DNA of 64,000 nucleotides from Serratia sp. DD3 (GTDB lineage: Bacteria > Pseudomonadota > Gammaproteobacteria > Enterobacterales > Enterobacteriaceae), in NCBI RefSeq assembly GCF_000496755.2, contig NZ_AYKS02000118.1, positions 1 to 64,000 of the forward strand. Reading direction: 5' to 3'. Each line of letters begins with the position of its first letter. Position 1 is the first letter of the stretch. Positions 26,601 to 35,944 of the stretch are shown here, one piece after another. Both the position numbers and the translations under genes were made by a program. Under the pieces are notes generated by a model that was not told where the DNA came from, made no database searches, and saw nothing but the letters and a program-made list of their open reading frames with translations.

Positions 26601-29600
26601 CAGCGGAGTGACAGATACGGTTGCCAACATGTTGACCGGAGTGACTGATTCCACCGTGTTGATTAATAACTCGGCCAATATGGCGCTCTCTGGTAATAAC
26701 AGCGGGTTAAATGGCCTGATCAATATTGTCGGTACCAGCACCTTGAGTGTCAGTGACAACCAAAATCTGGGGGCGAGTGCGGTTGATATCGAAACGGGTA
26801 GCACCTTAATCTTTAATCAATTAACCGGCACATTAAATAATGTTCTCAGTGGTGCAGGGACGTGGGCGTTATCAGGCAGTAACGTGGATTTAATTAATAC
26901 TAATGCCAATACTTTCCTCGGCACGGTCAGTATCAACAACAGCTCAACACTCAATATCGATAGCGCTAACTTGCTTAATACTGCCACCATCGTCGATATC
27001 GTGACGGGCAGCGACACCTTGAATATCAACAATAATGGTAATTTTATTTTTGATAATCAGCTAATTGGTACAGGCGTGATGAATGTTACCACGAACAATA
27101 ACCAATTTAGTTTTGGTGCGAATATCGGCAATGGCTTTACGGGTACGGTCAACCTGTTCAATACCCAGTTCCTGCTTTCTGGTGATAACACCACAGGCAA
27201 TACCAGCACTACGCTGAACTTAGATACAGGCAGCACCACCACGGTGGGAACAGGAACGCAATCCATCGGCGCGTTAACCTTTAATGGGGGCACCCTGATT
27301 TATGACCAAATCATTGAAAACAATGGGCAATTGACTGCAGCTGGCACCATCAATGCAACCTCAATTAATACCACAGGTGGCGGTACGGTGAGCGTGGCAT
27401 TACCGGCAAATGTGCAGCCTGATATTACCGGTCTTGGCGTATTAAGCCTGGATACCGGGGCGATCGTAGTGGGTTTAATCCAAGGTACTGCAACTGGAAC
27501 GGGTCAAGAGTTGACCTTAACTGATGGCACCAATACACCCATTACCTCCACTTATAAGCAAGGAATTCTCAATCCCAATAGCACCACAGTTGCAGCAACA
27601 GGCACCTTTGGTTTTGGTTTGACCACGGGAGAAGCGCTGGATGGGTTGTATATGAATTATGGCTTGTCTGTCTTGGATCTTTTGACAACGACTAACGACG
27701 CTTTAGTACTGACAGGAGCTTTGGCGGATAACGGCACGGCGGCTAATGAACTCACTGCACAAATTATCGGTACGGGTGATTTGGCGGTGAACTCGCCTAA
27801 CGATGGTTCCATCGTCGTGTTGTCTAATGACACCAACAGCTACACAGGCGCTACCTTGGTGCGTTCAGGTATTTTACAGCTAGGGTCTAATTCCGCGCTG
27901 GGTAATACCGGCAACTTAAGTATTAGCAATGGCGCAACAGTTGATTTAAGTACCTACACACAAAGTGTCGGCACACTGAACACAGAAGCCAACGCGCTGC
28001 TGGATATGGGCGAAGGTACTCTAACCGTTGGCAATGGCGGATTAAGTAACGGCATGTTGACTGGCAAGGGTGGCTTAGTACTCACGGGTGGAATATTAAC
28101 ACTGACGAGCAACAGCCCTGATTATCGCGGTATCACCGATATTAACGCAGGTGCTACAGCGTTATTGAAAGAAACCAAAGCGCTGGGTATTGGTGCGATT
28201 ATTGTCGATGGCACTTTAAATCTCGATGATGCCGTTGGTGGTTTATATAACCCGCTATCCGGTTCTGGCAATACGCTACTGACCAATAACTCTGATGTTC
28301 TGTTAATGAATGATAACAGTAATTATAGCGGTACTTTCACGCTGGAATCAGACAATGCGATGACGGCAACCGAAGCTAAAAACTTTGGTGCGGCGTCGGT
28401 GAACAATAACGGCAATCTCATACTGAGCAATACGAGCTACTGGAATTTGACTACGCCGATTAGCGGCACGGGCGTGGTGACCAAGCAAGGTAACGGCATG
28501 GTATATATCGGTAGCAGCACTGTGACTGCCAATGCCACCGTGGTGCAGGCAGGGTCTTTGATCATTGGCACTGAGCCAGCTCTCATGAGCGCAGTCTTAC
28601 CTGCGGCAAGTGGCCCGGTGGTATTAAATAGCGATGTCTTTGTACAGACCTATGGCACCTTCGGTGGTGATGGCACCGTAACTGGTAACCTTACCAATGA
28701 GGGGAATGTTCTGGTAGGCCGCAGTGCTAATGGCGTTGATTACGGCACCCTCACCGTTAATGGTGATTATATTGGTCAAGGCGGTAACCTGACCTTTGAT
28801 AGCGTCCTGGCCGGCGATAACTCACCCACCGATAAACTAGTGATAGCGGGCGACACGTCGGGAACGGGGACCGTGGCGGTGAATAATATCGGCGGTCAAG
28901 GGGCACAAAACACGAACGGCATTGAAATCATCAGTGTTGGCGGCACCTCTGCCGCTACCTTTACCCTCAATGGCCGTGCGGTAGCTGGAGCTTTGGAATA
29001 TTTCCTCTATCAAGGCACGACGGCTGACCCGACCAATGGCAACTGGTATCTGCGCTCGAACTATGTCCAACCGACTTATCGTCCAGAAGCGGGAGGCTAT
29101 ATCGCCAATATTGCGGCGGCCAATACTCTGTTTAACAGCCGCCTGGAAGACATGAGCGCCAGCAGTACCGCCAATGGCACGGACGATATGGATACCAGCC
29201 TGTGGTTACGTCAATCTATCTCACGCAACAAATTCAAGGATGCCAGCGGGCAGCTCTCCAATACCAGCAGTCGCTTTGTGACCCAGTTGGGTGGCGAAGT
29301 GTGGGATGGCCAGTTGACGGGTAAGGATTACGTGGGTGTAGGCGTGATGGCCGGTTATGCACGCTCTACCGGTACCACCGACGCCACGTCACTGACCTAT
29401 AAGGCGGATAACAGCCTGACGGGTTACAGTATCGGTGTCTACGGCACCTGGTATCAGAATGCCGTCAAACATAACAGCCCTTATGTCCACACTTGGCTGC
29501 AGTACGAGTGGTTTGAAGGTTCAGTGAACGGTGATCTGCTCTCCAGTGAAAAATACCACCTGCGTGGTGTGAGCATGTCGGTGGAGGGGGGCTATCCGTT

Positions 29601-30033
29601 CCAGGTCTATCAGGTGGCTGACAACAGTGGCTATATCACGCCGCAAGCCCAGCTCACTCTCAACGGTGCGAAGATGAGTGATCTCACCGAGGACAACGGC
29701 ACGTTGGTACAGCAGAGTGGACAGAATAATCTGCAAACGCGTTTGGGTGCCAAGTTCTCTAACGATACGCAATTAGGAGCGGATAAAGCGCATCCACAGA
29801 TCCTGACCAGCTATCTGGAACTGAACTGGATCCACAACACCCGTCTGGCGGGTGTGACGATGGATGGCATGGAGATGCAACAGACTGGCAGCCGTCATCT
29901 GGTTGAAGTGAAACTCGGTGTCGAAGGTAAGGTCAACAACAACCTGAGTGTCTGGGGTAGCCTGACCAACCAGATTGGGCAACAGAGTTATGATGACAAA
30001 GCGGCGATGCTGGGGGTGAGGTATAAATTCTAA
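20677..30033 (+). CDS. Giant autotransporter adhesin-like protein (type Va)
   Basis: A 3118-residue single ORF, start supported by TAGAGGG upstream. Residues 1-25 are an extended signal peptide region (MNKSYRVIWSAALQVWVVVS) and the signal peptide ends near residue 71 (NAYA). The passenger, about 2750 residues, is Gly/Asn/Thr-rich beta-helix with many autotransporter-repeat motifs (GTLNVGADGALGNTS type) and only two Cys, in CSADPNC near its start. Three super-repeats begin at about residues 1139, 1756 and 2364. The C-terminal 280 residues form the autotransporter barrel (DYVGVGVMAGYARSTG) and end GVRYKF. Predicted to be displayed at the cell surface; adhesion is the family's usual role, but no ligand can be named. 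Confidence 0.92.
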   Translation: MNKSYRVIWSAALQVWVVVSELTKSQQKTANHSSCSHQSNKKRTQSNNLFRNSAIALSLFSSLAIYQNAYAITAIQCSADPNCVEVGTVLALTNAINNSATNAPTTVLITAPLVIPSSIPVLLNNTNNRHNLVIDGGGNNFTFNAAEAFTGAATDSGNLTFQNFGNISSNNGGPIFYSVTNTTTAVTVSLDNFGTIPNGKIVSLGDDSGTSLPANNNSVLRLVNFNGSITYAAFIQLALATTVEFTGTSTVAGLGSGGYPAIFWGMGNAANSLMHFYGTSNVTATGRVFTNGPADKGGTGKTYSYQIDDGAIVNMAFSAQNPLGVANNGVQIGSYNTGAGTFGTGATLIMNNLAGDVISNASSTVGSKIDNGPTSPGDVIYNLGAGSSLIVASGASNNGIYVSKTGAGGTGNIYIRSNGLISSDGTGVGAPSAGTGINVSETATGSAGNVVVMNDSAGNIVKATGINVTDNASAGTVNITNAGTITSNISGITLTSTLAAGKTMNVIGTGGIINAIAGNGITLSDANTILNLTGGTIATTNAANGINFSSTTGARTHSIDGTTFNINGTGQAIVKASGAATVNLSNTTINNNGAGPVFTFAGGAGGYNFNAGTNIINLTDPASIGFRTTAALDLTNFYLTIDSIAGGSKGISTTGTLAGSESVIVGPNTSLIGITAISYDNGALAQTLTNNGLVSGSVAMGGIGNTITNNGTLAALTSGAGNDVLTLNTGSVSNDVIDLGNGINTVNIYQGATVADIQTGTDNDLFNIYNSSLVSPIELGLLNAGTGINTLSLINSVIALAPTTSLQNFSAINLDTASQLILSDTNNVTSGTINLSGIGTNQLVFGADYNGDFSAVIGGVGNTELLNGANVTLTGANTFVGTWNVELGSTLNASDYSVLSPGNQLGSAAIELNGVLNLTNAGTFNNALTGNGILNIDNAGTGFSAGAGVGNAFAGTANISNTILDLTPINSAVLQNATLSDNSGSVITMSAGNYNIGNLNFGGGALRFTTGALITTNTLSTTGNSTIQADPQLLTSGNLLDLDTGVLMDLVSSQNSLTPAQLANFTLTDLSGATLAPGRDVAYFQGGNNVALNTFSFSLVSNLGLSIYEQLSVSQILDGQTLTLTSAGATDTGLSAQLTGTGNLAIDATGGPITLNNGANNYQGTTSVDSGTLNVGADGALGNTSSLITLAGTIVNLGGFTQTVGSLTNAGILDLVGGTLTLTNGGTSSSVNGLVGTGNLNVQNGLFTVSAANNGYTAQTNINTGAAVTLSAADALGSGGISVAGTLNLNAADANFDNVLSGAGAVNANAAITLAADNTGFTGFYNVTSPGSLTAIQANNLGTSTVDLLNSGAQLILNGFNDSLTAALVGVTGSSVEVINSANTVLSTDNSGFAGLFNIDGTSTLTASDSMHLGGSSVAIASGGQLIFDGYNSGILSTLNNTLTGAGNWILTNSSIDLSDNTTRVSGLTGDIVLNNGAVLTMNQVTTLDAGTALNLANSNSVLNINTTGAFTLGNELLGTGTVNVNTANGAFDFANTVGTGFAGTVTLQDTQFSLADTNAATLAGASLTLNSGSVTTVGVPSVSSNPSIQNLEINNDAVLTFTAGAPLAEAESVLNVSTFTANGGAINLNTGLGWDNVNPVPTGLSILDQNRGVVGSKLINATSPSVGAGNLTLQINGVAIDSSTAVTANITQGADTVAIATYNYALTDSDTSGAAGLYLNYGLTELNLVFNGANALKVATGTDPTSNRELTALITGTGDIFFDATNGPLTVSNNDNDYSGATTISAGNLISGADNVLGGTSTLTVNTGATWNLDRHSQNLKVLANSGTIDLAQGVLNISNGGTSDSVGGLTGAGTLNVTGGTLTLSADNNTLSAATNIASGATVTLNSTGNLGVSSLVDVGGTLNFNGANTFANQFRGAGVINTNAAVQLSGASTFSGTHNVNADGALTVTAANNLGDAAATVNLLTNTSQLIFSGVTDTVANMLTGVTDSTVLINNSANMALSGNNSGLNGLINIVGTSTLSVSDNQNLGASAVDIETGSTLIFNQLTGTLNNVLSGAGTWALSGSNVDLINTNANTFLGTVSINNSSTLNIDSANLLNTATIVDIVTGSDTLNINNNGNFIFDNQLIGTGVMNVTTNNNQFSFGANIGNGFTGTVNLFNTQFLLSGDNTTGNTSTTLNLDTGSTTTVGTGTQSIGALTFNGGTLIYDQIIENNGQLTAAGTINATSINTTGGGTVSVALPANVQPDITGLGVLSLDTGAIVVGLIQGTATGTGQELTLTDGTNTPITSTYKQGILNPNSTTVAATGTFGFGLTTGEALDGLYMNYGLSVLDLLTTTNDALVLTGALADNGTAANELTAQIIGTGDLAVNSPNDGSIVVLSNDTNSYTGATLVRSGILQLGSNSALGNTGNLSISNGATVDLSTYTQSVGTLNTEANALLDMGEGTLTVGNGGLSNGMLTGKGGLVLTGGILTLTSNSPDYRGITDINAGATALLKETKALGIGAIIVDGTLNLDDAVGGLYNPLSGSGNTLLTNNSDVLLMNDNSNYSGTFTLESDNAMTATEAKNFGAASVNNNGNLILSNTSYWNLTTPISGTGVVTKQGNGMVYIGSSTVTANATVVQAGSLIIGTEPALMSAVLPAASGPVVLNSDVFVQTYGTFGGDGTVTGNLTNEGNVLVGRSANGVDYGTLTVNGDYIGQGGNLTFDSVLAGDNSPTDKLVIAGDTSGTGTVAVNNIGGQGAQNTNGIEIISVGGTSAATFTLNGRAVAGALEYFLYQGTTADPTNGNWYLRSNYVQPTYRPEAGGYIANIAAANTLFNSRLEDMSASSTANGTDDMDTSLWLRQSISRNKFKDASGQLSNTSSRFVTQLGGEVWDGQLTGKDYVGVGVMAGYARSTGTTDATSLTYKADNSLTGYSIGVYGTWYQNAVKHNSPYVHTWLQYEWFEGSVNGDLLSSEKYHLRGVSMSVEGGYPFQVYQVADNSGYITPQAQLTLNGAKMSDLTEDNGTLVQQSGQNNLQTRLGAKFSNDTQLGADKAHPQILTSYLELNWIHNTRLAGVTMDGMEMQQTGSRHLVEVKLGVEGKVNNNLSVWGSLTNQIGQQSYDDKAAMLGVRYKF

Positions 30034-30071
30034 GGGCTTGATCTGTTTTCTTTAATGTCTTGATGTGATGG

Positions 30072-30097
30072 CAGGTGTGCGGGGAACCGCACACCTG
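30072..30097 (+). terminator. Terminator hairpin after the autotransporter gene
   Basis: AGGTGTGCGG, loop GGAA, CCGCACACCT is a perfect 10-bp stem 40 bp beyond the stop codon. Only a short TT follows, so it may act more as a stability hairpin. Confidence 0.6.
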
Positions 30098-30524
30098 TTA
30101 TGACCTGATGAGGTGATACAGCAACCCATCCAGCACATGGGGAGACTCCCTGACCCGGCTGATCATTTTGGTATAAAATGGGCTGTATTAGTCTGATATA
30201 TCCGTCATACTTGCCAGTTGCATGTGTGTCGGCTTTCCTCGCTCAGAAAGTATTATCTGCCAAATGACGCAGGATGATACGCAAGATAGTACATCTTACA
30301 CGCCAACCAGGAATATCCTGACACTGAAGGCCAGAGATGTTGATGCTTTGAGGATGTAGGTTCAGAGATAAAACAATAAGGTCGCCCTGCTGTGAGCATA
30401 CCGGGTATTCTGTCCAAAGGTACTGGTCGACGGAAACATTTATAGTGCGATGGACGCGCGCTTCTCAAGATTTTTCAATCGTTCTGGCCAAATAGCTGGA
30501 CAATACACAACAAGAGGAAAAAGT
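30098..30524. other. Intergenic region before osmF
   Basis: No gene is seen. At about 30196-30240 one half of the interspersed repeat is present (TATATCCGTCATACTTGCCA, then a GTGTCGGCTTTCC stretch), without its matching right end. The region just before osmF contains AAGAGGAAAAAGT as ribosome-binding site at 30511-30523. Confidence 0.4.
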
Positions 30525-31457
30525 ATGGTAATCGCCCCTTCACGTGGTCGTGTCTTTGCTCTGGCGCTGGGTTTGCTTGCCGCGAGCGTTGGTATGGCGC
30601 AAGCAGCCGATACGGTGCGCGTTGGCTCTAAAATTGATACCGAAGGCTCATTGCTCGGTAACATCATCGTACAGGTGCTGGAATCTAACGGCATTAAAAC
30701 CACCAATAAGTTACAGCTTGGCACCACCAAAGTGTTGCGCGGCGCGATCACTGCCGGTGAAATTGACATCTATCCGGAATACACCGGCAACGGTGCGTTT
30801 TTCTTTTCTGATGAAAAAGACCCTGCATGGAGAAATGCTCAGGCCGGTTTTGAGAAAGTGAAAAAGCTGGATTATGACAAGAACAAAATTGTCTGGTTGG
30901 ATGCCGCGCCGGCCAATAACACCTGGACCATTGCTATCCGTCAGGACCTGGCGGATGCCAATCATCTGAAAACAATGGCCGATCTGGGCAAGTGGATCAA
31001 CGCTGGCGGCAAGTTCAAGCTGGCGGCGTCAGCTGAATTCATCGAGCGTTCGGATGCCCTACCCGCGTTCCAGGATGCCTACGGCTTTAAGCTGAACCAG
31101 GATCAGTTGCTGTCGTTGGCCGGTGGTGATACTGCGGTGACCATCAAGGCGGCGGCGGAGCAAACCTCCGGTGTGAACGCGGCGATGGCCTACGGGACCG
31201 ACGGCCCGGTAGCAGCGCTGGGGCTGCAAACGCTGGAAGATCCAAAGGGAGTGCAGCCGATTTACGCGCCAGCACCGATTATTCGTGAAGCAACGCTTAA
31301 ACAGCATGCCAACATCGCTGAATTACTAAAACCGGTATTCGCTTCACTGGACGGTCCGACGCTGCAAAAACTCAATGCGCAGATCGCGGTGGAAGGTCAG
31401 GACGCCAAACAGGTTGCGGCGGCTTACCTTAAAGAGAAAGGTTTGGTGAAGGGATAA
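30525..31457 (+). CDS. osmF: Osmoprotectant ABC transporter substrate-binding protein OsmF
   Basis: A 310-residue periplasmic binding protein (OsmF/YehZ), first gene of osmF-yehY-yehX-yehW. The ATG at 30525 is preceded by AAGAGG; a longer frame from 30450 adds residues with no signal character. The signal peptide ends at GMAQAA. The OpuAC-type domain starts VRVGSKIDTEGSLLGNIIVQ. E. coli OsmF is a low-affinity glycine-betaine-type binding protein induced by stationary phase and osmotic stress. The neighbours encode the full transporter in the same order as in E. coli. Confidence 0.92.
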   Translation: MVIAPSRGRVFALALGLLAASVGMAQAADTVRVGSKIDTEGSLLGNIIVQVLESNGIKTTNKLQLGTTKVLRGAITAGEIDIYPEYTGNGAFFFSDEKDPAWRNAQAGFEKVKKLDYDKNKIVWLDAAPANNTWTIAIRQDLADANHLKTMADLGKWINAGGKFKLAASAEFIERSDALPAFQDAYGFKLNQDQLLSLAGGDTAVTIKAAAEQTSGVNAAMAYGTDGPVAALGLQTLEDPKGVQPIYAPAPIIREATLKQHANIAELLKPVFASLDGPTLQKLNAQIAVEGQDAKQVAAAYLKEKGLVKG

Positions 31458-31503
31458 CATCTCTGGCCCCCAATGGGGGCCGACATGGAGCCGGAGAGTT
31501 TCT

Positions 31504-32664
31504 TTGATTATTGCCGTAAAAAACCGCGTATTACTGACACTGTTTATTCTGTTGCTGCTGGCTGCATTTGGGCTGCCGTTTCTCAGTTATGCCCCCAATC
31601 GCCTGTTATCGGGCACGAGTATTTCCCTGATGTCCCTATTGCACGGTCCGCCGCTGTGGCTGTTGGCGCCCCTGTTGCTACTGGCGGCTCTCAGCCTATT
31701 GGCACCGCTCAGGCGCAATGCGTTATTAACCGTGCTGGCGGCTTCGACGCTGCTGACGCTCACACTGTGGATAAGCGGCCATGCCGCCCTGCAGTTGGCA
31801 CAACAAGGTTCCAAACTGGCGCGCACTTCCTTGGGGAGCGGTTGTTGGCTGATGCTAGCGCTGAGCCTGCTGATGGCTGCCGACGCCATCACTCGCATTA
31901 CCTCCTCGCATTTATGGCGCATGCTCAGCAACCTGTTGGTGATATTGCCTGCACTGGTGCTGTTGTTCAGCCATCAGTTGGATCAACTCTCATTGTTGAA
32001 AGAGTATTACAATCGGCAAGATGTGTTTGATGCCGCGCTGTTACAGCACCTGACTATCCTATTGGCGACGCTGGTGCCGACATTATTGATTGGTGTGCCG
32101 CTCGGGGTGTTGTGTTTTCGCTCTGCACGCTGGCAGAGGCCTATATTCTCCACACTGAATATTATCCAGACAGTTCCGTCGATTGCCTTGTTTGGCCTGT
32201 TGATCGCGCCTTTGGCGGGTTTGGCGAAAGCATTTCCTTGGCTGGCAGAACATGGCGTCAGTGGCATTGGTATGGCACCGGCAATTTTTGCGTTGGTGCT
32301 GTACGCCCTGTTGCCGCTGGTACGCAGTGTTGTCGCTGGGTTGCAAACTGTGCCAGCCAGCGTGATCGAATCCGCCTGTGGCATGGGGATGACGCGTGGG
32401 CAGGTTTTCTTCTGCGTACAGTTACCGCTGGCGTTGCCGTTGTTCCTGACCGGCGTGCGTATTCTTGCGGTGCAGACCGTCGGCATGGCGGTGGTCGCGG
32501 CGCTGATTGGTGCCGGAGGTTTTGGCGCTATTGTGTTCCAGGGCCTGCTCAGTAGCGCACTGGATTTGGTGCTGCTGGGGGTTATTCCGGTGATCGTGAT
32601 GGCGGTAATCGTCGATTCACTGTTCAAGTTTATGGTTTCAATTTTGGAAGTGTCACGCCGATGA
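31504..32664 (+). CDS. yehY: ABC transporter permease YehY
   Basis: A 386-residue permease from a TTG start at 31504 behind GGAGAG. The long N-terminal half has four or more hydrophobic helices characteristic of YehY, and the C-terminal half has the ABC permease domain with the EAA-type loop (ESACGMGMTRGQVFFCVQLP). It pairs with YehW as the second permease of the osmF transporter. The stop overlaps the yehX start by 4 bp (ATGA), so they are translationally coupled. Confidence 0.9.
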   Translation: MIIAVKNRVLLTLFILLLLAAFGLPFLSYAPNRLLSGTSISLMSLLHGPPLWLLAPLLLLAALSLLAPLRRNALLTVLAASTLLTLTLWISGHAALQLAQQGSKLARTSLGSGCWLMLALSLLMAADAITRITSSHLWRMLSNLLVILPALVLLFSHQLDQLSLLKEYYNRQDVFDAALLQHLTILLATLVPTLLIGVPLGVLCFRSARWQRPIFSTLNIIQTVPSIALFGLLIAPLAGLAKAFPWLAEHGVSGIGMAPAIFALVLYALLPLVRSVVAGLQTVPASVIESACGMGMTRGQVFFCVQLPLALPLFLTGVRILAVQTVGMAVVAALIGAGGFGAIVFQGLLSSALDLVLLGVIPVIVMAVIVDSLFKFMVSILEVSRR

Positions 32665-33596
32665 TTCAGTTTAATCAGGTCAGCAAGATTTTTCAGGGTA
32701 AGCCCGCGGTGGACGATCTTACATTGCAGATTGCCAAGGGTGAATTTGCCGTACTGATCGGCACCTCTGGTTCAGGCAAGTCCACAACGTTAAAAATGAT
32801 CAACCGACTGATCGAACACGATCAGGGAAAAATTTTCTTTGCCGGTGAAGAGATTCAGAAATTTAAACCGCAGGATCTGCGCCGCCGAATGGGTTATGCG
32901 ATCCAGTCGGTTGGTCTGTTTCCGCATTGGACAGTGGAGGAAAATATTGCCACGGTGCCACAACTGCTGAAATGGCCACGCGCACGAATTCGCGATCGGG
33001 TGACTGAATTACTGGAGCTGTTACATCTGGAAGCGGATTTGTTCCGTCATCGTTATCCGTACCAGCTTTCCGGTGGGCAGCAGCAGCGGGTTGGGGTTGC
33101 ACGCGCATTGGCTGCTGACCCAGAGGTGTTGTTGATGGATGAACCCTTTGGTGCACTTGATCCGGTGACACGTGCGGCGTTGCAAACTGAGATTTCACGT
33201 ATTCATCATCTCTCCGGGCGCACCATTGTGTTAGTGACGCATGACATTGACGAAGCATTGGCCCTGGCGGACCGTATCGTGTTGCTCGACCAGGGCCGCA
33301 TCGTGCAGCAGGGCACACCGCTGGAGCTATTAACCGTACCGGCCAACGATTTTGTGCGTGATTTCTTTGGCCGCAGCGATCGCGGTATCAAACTCTTGTC
33401 GTTAAGCACCGTGGCTAAGCGGGTACGCCCTGGCCATGCGGAAGGGGAACCCATCACCGCCGCCATGAGTCTGCGCGAAGCACTGTCGGTGTTTGTGGCC
33501 CGGGGCTGTGAATGCTTACCGGTGATTGGCGAACAAGGCGAGGCGCTTGGCGTGTTGTATTTCAGTGATTTGATTAGCCAAAAGGCATTGTCATGA
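32661..33596 (+). CDS. yehX: ABC transporter ATP-binding protein YehX
   Basis: A 311-residue ATPase of the betaine/choline class. Walker A is [10 protein letters not shown], the signature is [20 protein letters not shown], Walker B is [12 protein letters not shown] and the switch His is in [10 protein letters not shown]. After residue 230 a CBS-like segment is present ([20 protein letters not shown]), as in OpuA-type ATPases. Both ends overlap neighbouring genes by 4 bp. It energises YehY/YehW. Confidence 0.92.
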   Translation: MIQFNQVSKIFQGKPAVDDLTLQIAKGEFAVLIGTSGSGKSTTLKMINRLIEHDQGKIFFAGEEIQKFKPQDLRRRMGYAIQSVGLFPHWTVEENIATVPQLLKWPRARIRDRVTELLELLHLEADLFRHRYPYQLSGGQQQRVGVARALAADPEVLLMDEPFGALDPVTRAALQTEISRIHHLSGRTIVLVTHDIDEALALADRIVLLDQGRIVQQGTPLELLTVPANDFVRDFFGRSDRGIKLLSLSTVAKRVRPGHAEGEPITAAMSLREALSVFVARGCECLPVIGEQGEALGVLYFSDLISQKALS

Positions 33597-34369
33597 ACCT
33601 GTCATCGGTCTTGCGCTGGCTACGCGATCCACTGCCCTGGACCTTTGCCCTGCTGCTGGCATTGGTGTTTGGCATGAATCATCTACAGGGTCTGTTTGCC
33701 GCCTGGTTCCCGGATCTGGATCGGCCTGTATATCAGCAAGACAGTTTTATCTCACTGGTATGGGCACACCTGTTGTTAGTGGCGGTCTCCAGCATGATTG
33801 CTGTGGTGATTGGTGTGGCCGCTGGGGTTGGCGTGACACGCCGTGCAGGTAAAGAGTTCCGTTCGCTGGTGGAGACCGTTGTGGCGGTTGGCCAGACCTT
33901 TCCGCCGATTGCGGTGTTAGCGGTCGCGGTACCGGTTATGGGGTTTAGCGAAAAACCGGCAATTATTGCGCTGGTACTGTACGGTTTGTTGCCAATCCTG
34001 CAGGGTACGTTGGCGGGCATTGAATCGGTACCCAGTGCCATCCGCGAAATTGCGCAAGGAGTCGGGATGAGTGCTAGGCAGATCCTGTGGCGTGTTGAAC
34101 TCCCCCTGGCGGCTTCGGTGATTGTTGCCGGTATCCGCACTTCGGTGATCATTAATATCGGCACGGCGGCGATCGCCTCCACCGTTGGCACTAAAACGCT
34201 TGGTTCGCCGATTATTATTGGCCTTAGCGGCTTTAATACTGCCTATGTGATCCAGGGTGCCGTGGTGGTAGCCCTGTTGGCGATCATCACCGATATGCTG
34301 TTTGAGCGCTGGGTGCGGCATCTCACCGCCTGGAGTCAACAGACTCTAACGGTTTCTGCTGCCGAGTAA
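33593..34369 (+). CDS. yehW: ABC transporter permease YehW
   Basis: A 258-residue permease with about six helices. The coupling loop is [20 protein letters not shown] and the C-terminal half has the conserved [24 protein letters not shown] stretch of betaine permeases. It overlaps the yehX stop by 4 bp and ends the operon. Its length matches E. coli YehW closely. Confidence 0.92.
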   Translation: MNLSSVLRWLRDPLPWTFALLLALVFGMNHLQGLFAAWFPDLDRPVYQQDSFISLVWAHLLLVAVSSMIAVVIGVAAGVGVTRRAGKEFRSLVETVVAVGQTFPPIAVLAVAVPVMGFSEKPAIIALVLYGLLPILQGTLAGIESVPSAIREIAQGVGMSARQILWRVELPLAASVIVAGIRTSVIINIGTAAIASTVGTKTLGSPIIIGLSGFNTAYVIQGAVVVALLAIITDMLFERWVRHLTAWSQQTLTVSAAE

Positions 34370-34498
34370 GGAAAACATGATGCAGGTATCTTTGCCAATG
34401 TACGCAGGGTTCCACCAGGTGCTGGTACGGTCAGTAAGGTCAACAGACAGGCTCCCCCTCATTCAAGGAGGAGAAGCCATAGATTATCAATAATCTCG

Positions 34499-35944
34499 TT
34501 AGTAAAGGCCCAAGAACTTCCACCATGCCAGACCGACAGTTAACAACACCAGCTGATTGACCACGCTACAGACAAACCCGGTACTCCACCAGGTGGCGGT
34601 GGGAACATAGCCAGGGGCAAATAAAATGGGCCCGCGTGCATGGGTGTATTGTGTCAAAGAGCATGAGAAGCTACTGGAAAATGCCAACATCAGAGCCATT
34701 GGCATACTTGGGATCCCCAGTTGGATACCTAATGTGAGGAAAACTGAGTATAGCGCGACAATTTGCGCATTCCCGCTAGCAAAGAAATAGTGCGCATACA
34801 GATACACTGCATTCAATACTACCAATAGCACTATCCAATTACTGTTACCTGCCAGGCCGCTCACTTCCTGGCCGACCGTGTTGCCAAACCATGACATAAA
34901 GCCCAAGTCTTTCAATTGATCTGCCATCATTAATAGTGCAGCAAACCAAATCAACGTATCCCAAGCCCCTTTTTCGGAAATCACATCTTTCCAGCTTAAT
35001 ACACCACTCAGTAACAGCAGAGATAAACCAATAAATGCCCCAGTGGTTGGGTCGATGTTTAACACTTTGTAAAAAATCCACAGAACAAGCAGCACAACAA
35101 CCGTGCCTGCCATCATCCACTCTGGTTTTGACATTCCCCCCATTTCTGCCAGCTGTTGTTTTGCCAACTTTGGAGCATCAGGCGTGTGTTTGATTTCGGG
35201 TCTGGCAGTAAAAAAGTAGATAACCAGCGGGATAAGGATAAAAGAAACCAGGCAAGGGACCACCGCAGCCACTAACCAACCGGTCCAGGTCAAAGTAATA
35301 TTTTCATTCGCGGCTAGTTTTACAATCAATAAGTTACCGGTAAAGGCTGTCATAAACATGGCGGAAGTAACATCGTTGATATTCCCCATGCAAGTCACCA
35401 GAAAAGTGCCTATTTTTTTACGTGAAGCATCATCTGGCCGGGATTCAAAGCTACGTGCCAATGAGTCTGCGACGGGATAAAGAACCCCACCACAACGAGC
35501 CGTATTACTCGGCATAGCAGGAGCCAGAATCAAGTCAGCTAATGCCAAACCATAAGCTAAGCCTAAGGTTCTTTTCCCTAACAGGGTAATCAGTATCAGG
35601 GAAATTCTACGCCCCAGGCCGGTTTTAATGAATCCTCGCGCGATAAGAAACGCCACAACAATCAACCAGATTGTTGAGTTATTCATATTTCTTAAGCCGG
35701 TTTTAATCGCATCGGCGGCGGTGGCATCTCCACCGGCATTGAGGACAACATAAACGGTGATCGCAATGATGCCAACAGCACCAATCGGTAGCACATTAAT
35801 AACAATGCTGATGATCGTAGCAACAAATAATACCAGAGAATGCCAGGCGGCCAACTTCAGCCCTTCAGGTGGCGCGATATTCCAGAATATTAATGCCAGA
35901 ACGATGATGATAGTTAAAGGCAACCATTTAACATTACTTACCAT
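34499..35944 (-). CDS. DASS-family anion (dicarboxylate) transporter
   Basis: A membrane protein of 481 residues with 11-13 helices, of the divalent anion:sodium symporter (SLC13/CitT/YbhI-like) family. The first SNT-like motif is in ILAPAMPSNTARCGGVLYPV (residues about 140-160) and the second in TQYTHARGPILFAPGYVPTA (residues about 435-455), consistent with substrate binding. Close family members exchange 2-oxoglutarate/malate, citrate/succinate or tartrate/succinate. The substrate cannot be read from sequence. It stands alone on the minus strand. Confidence 0.85.
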   Translation of the reverse strand: MVSNVKWLPLTIIIVLALIFWNIAPPEGLKLAAWHSLVLFVATIISIVINVLPIGAVGIIAITVYVVLNAGGDATAADAIKTGLRNMNNSTIWLIVVAFLIARGFIKTGLGRRISLILITLLGKRTLGLAYGLALADLILAPAMPSNTARCGGVLYPVADSLARSFESRPDDASRKKIGTFLVTCMGNINDVTSAMFMTAFTGNLLIVKLAANENITLTWTGWLVAAVVPCLVSFILIPLVIYFFTARPEIKHTPDAPKLAKQQLAEMGGMSKPEWMMAGTVVVLLVLWIFYKVLNIDPTTGAFIGLSLLLLSGVLSWKDVISEKGAWDTLIWFAALLMMADQLKDLGFMSWFGNTVGQEVSGLAGNSNWIVLLVVLNAVYLYAHYFFASGNAQIVALYSVFLTLGIQLGIPSMPMALMLAFSSSFSCSLTQYTHARGPILFAPGYVPTATWWSTGFVCSVVNQLVLLTVGLAWWKFLGLY

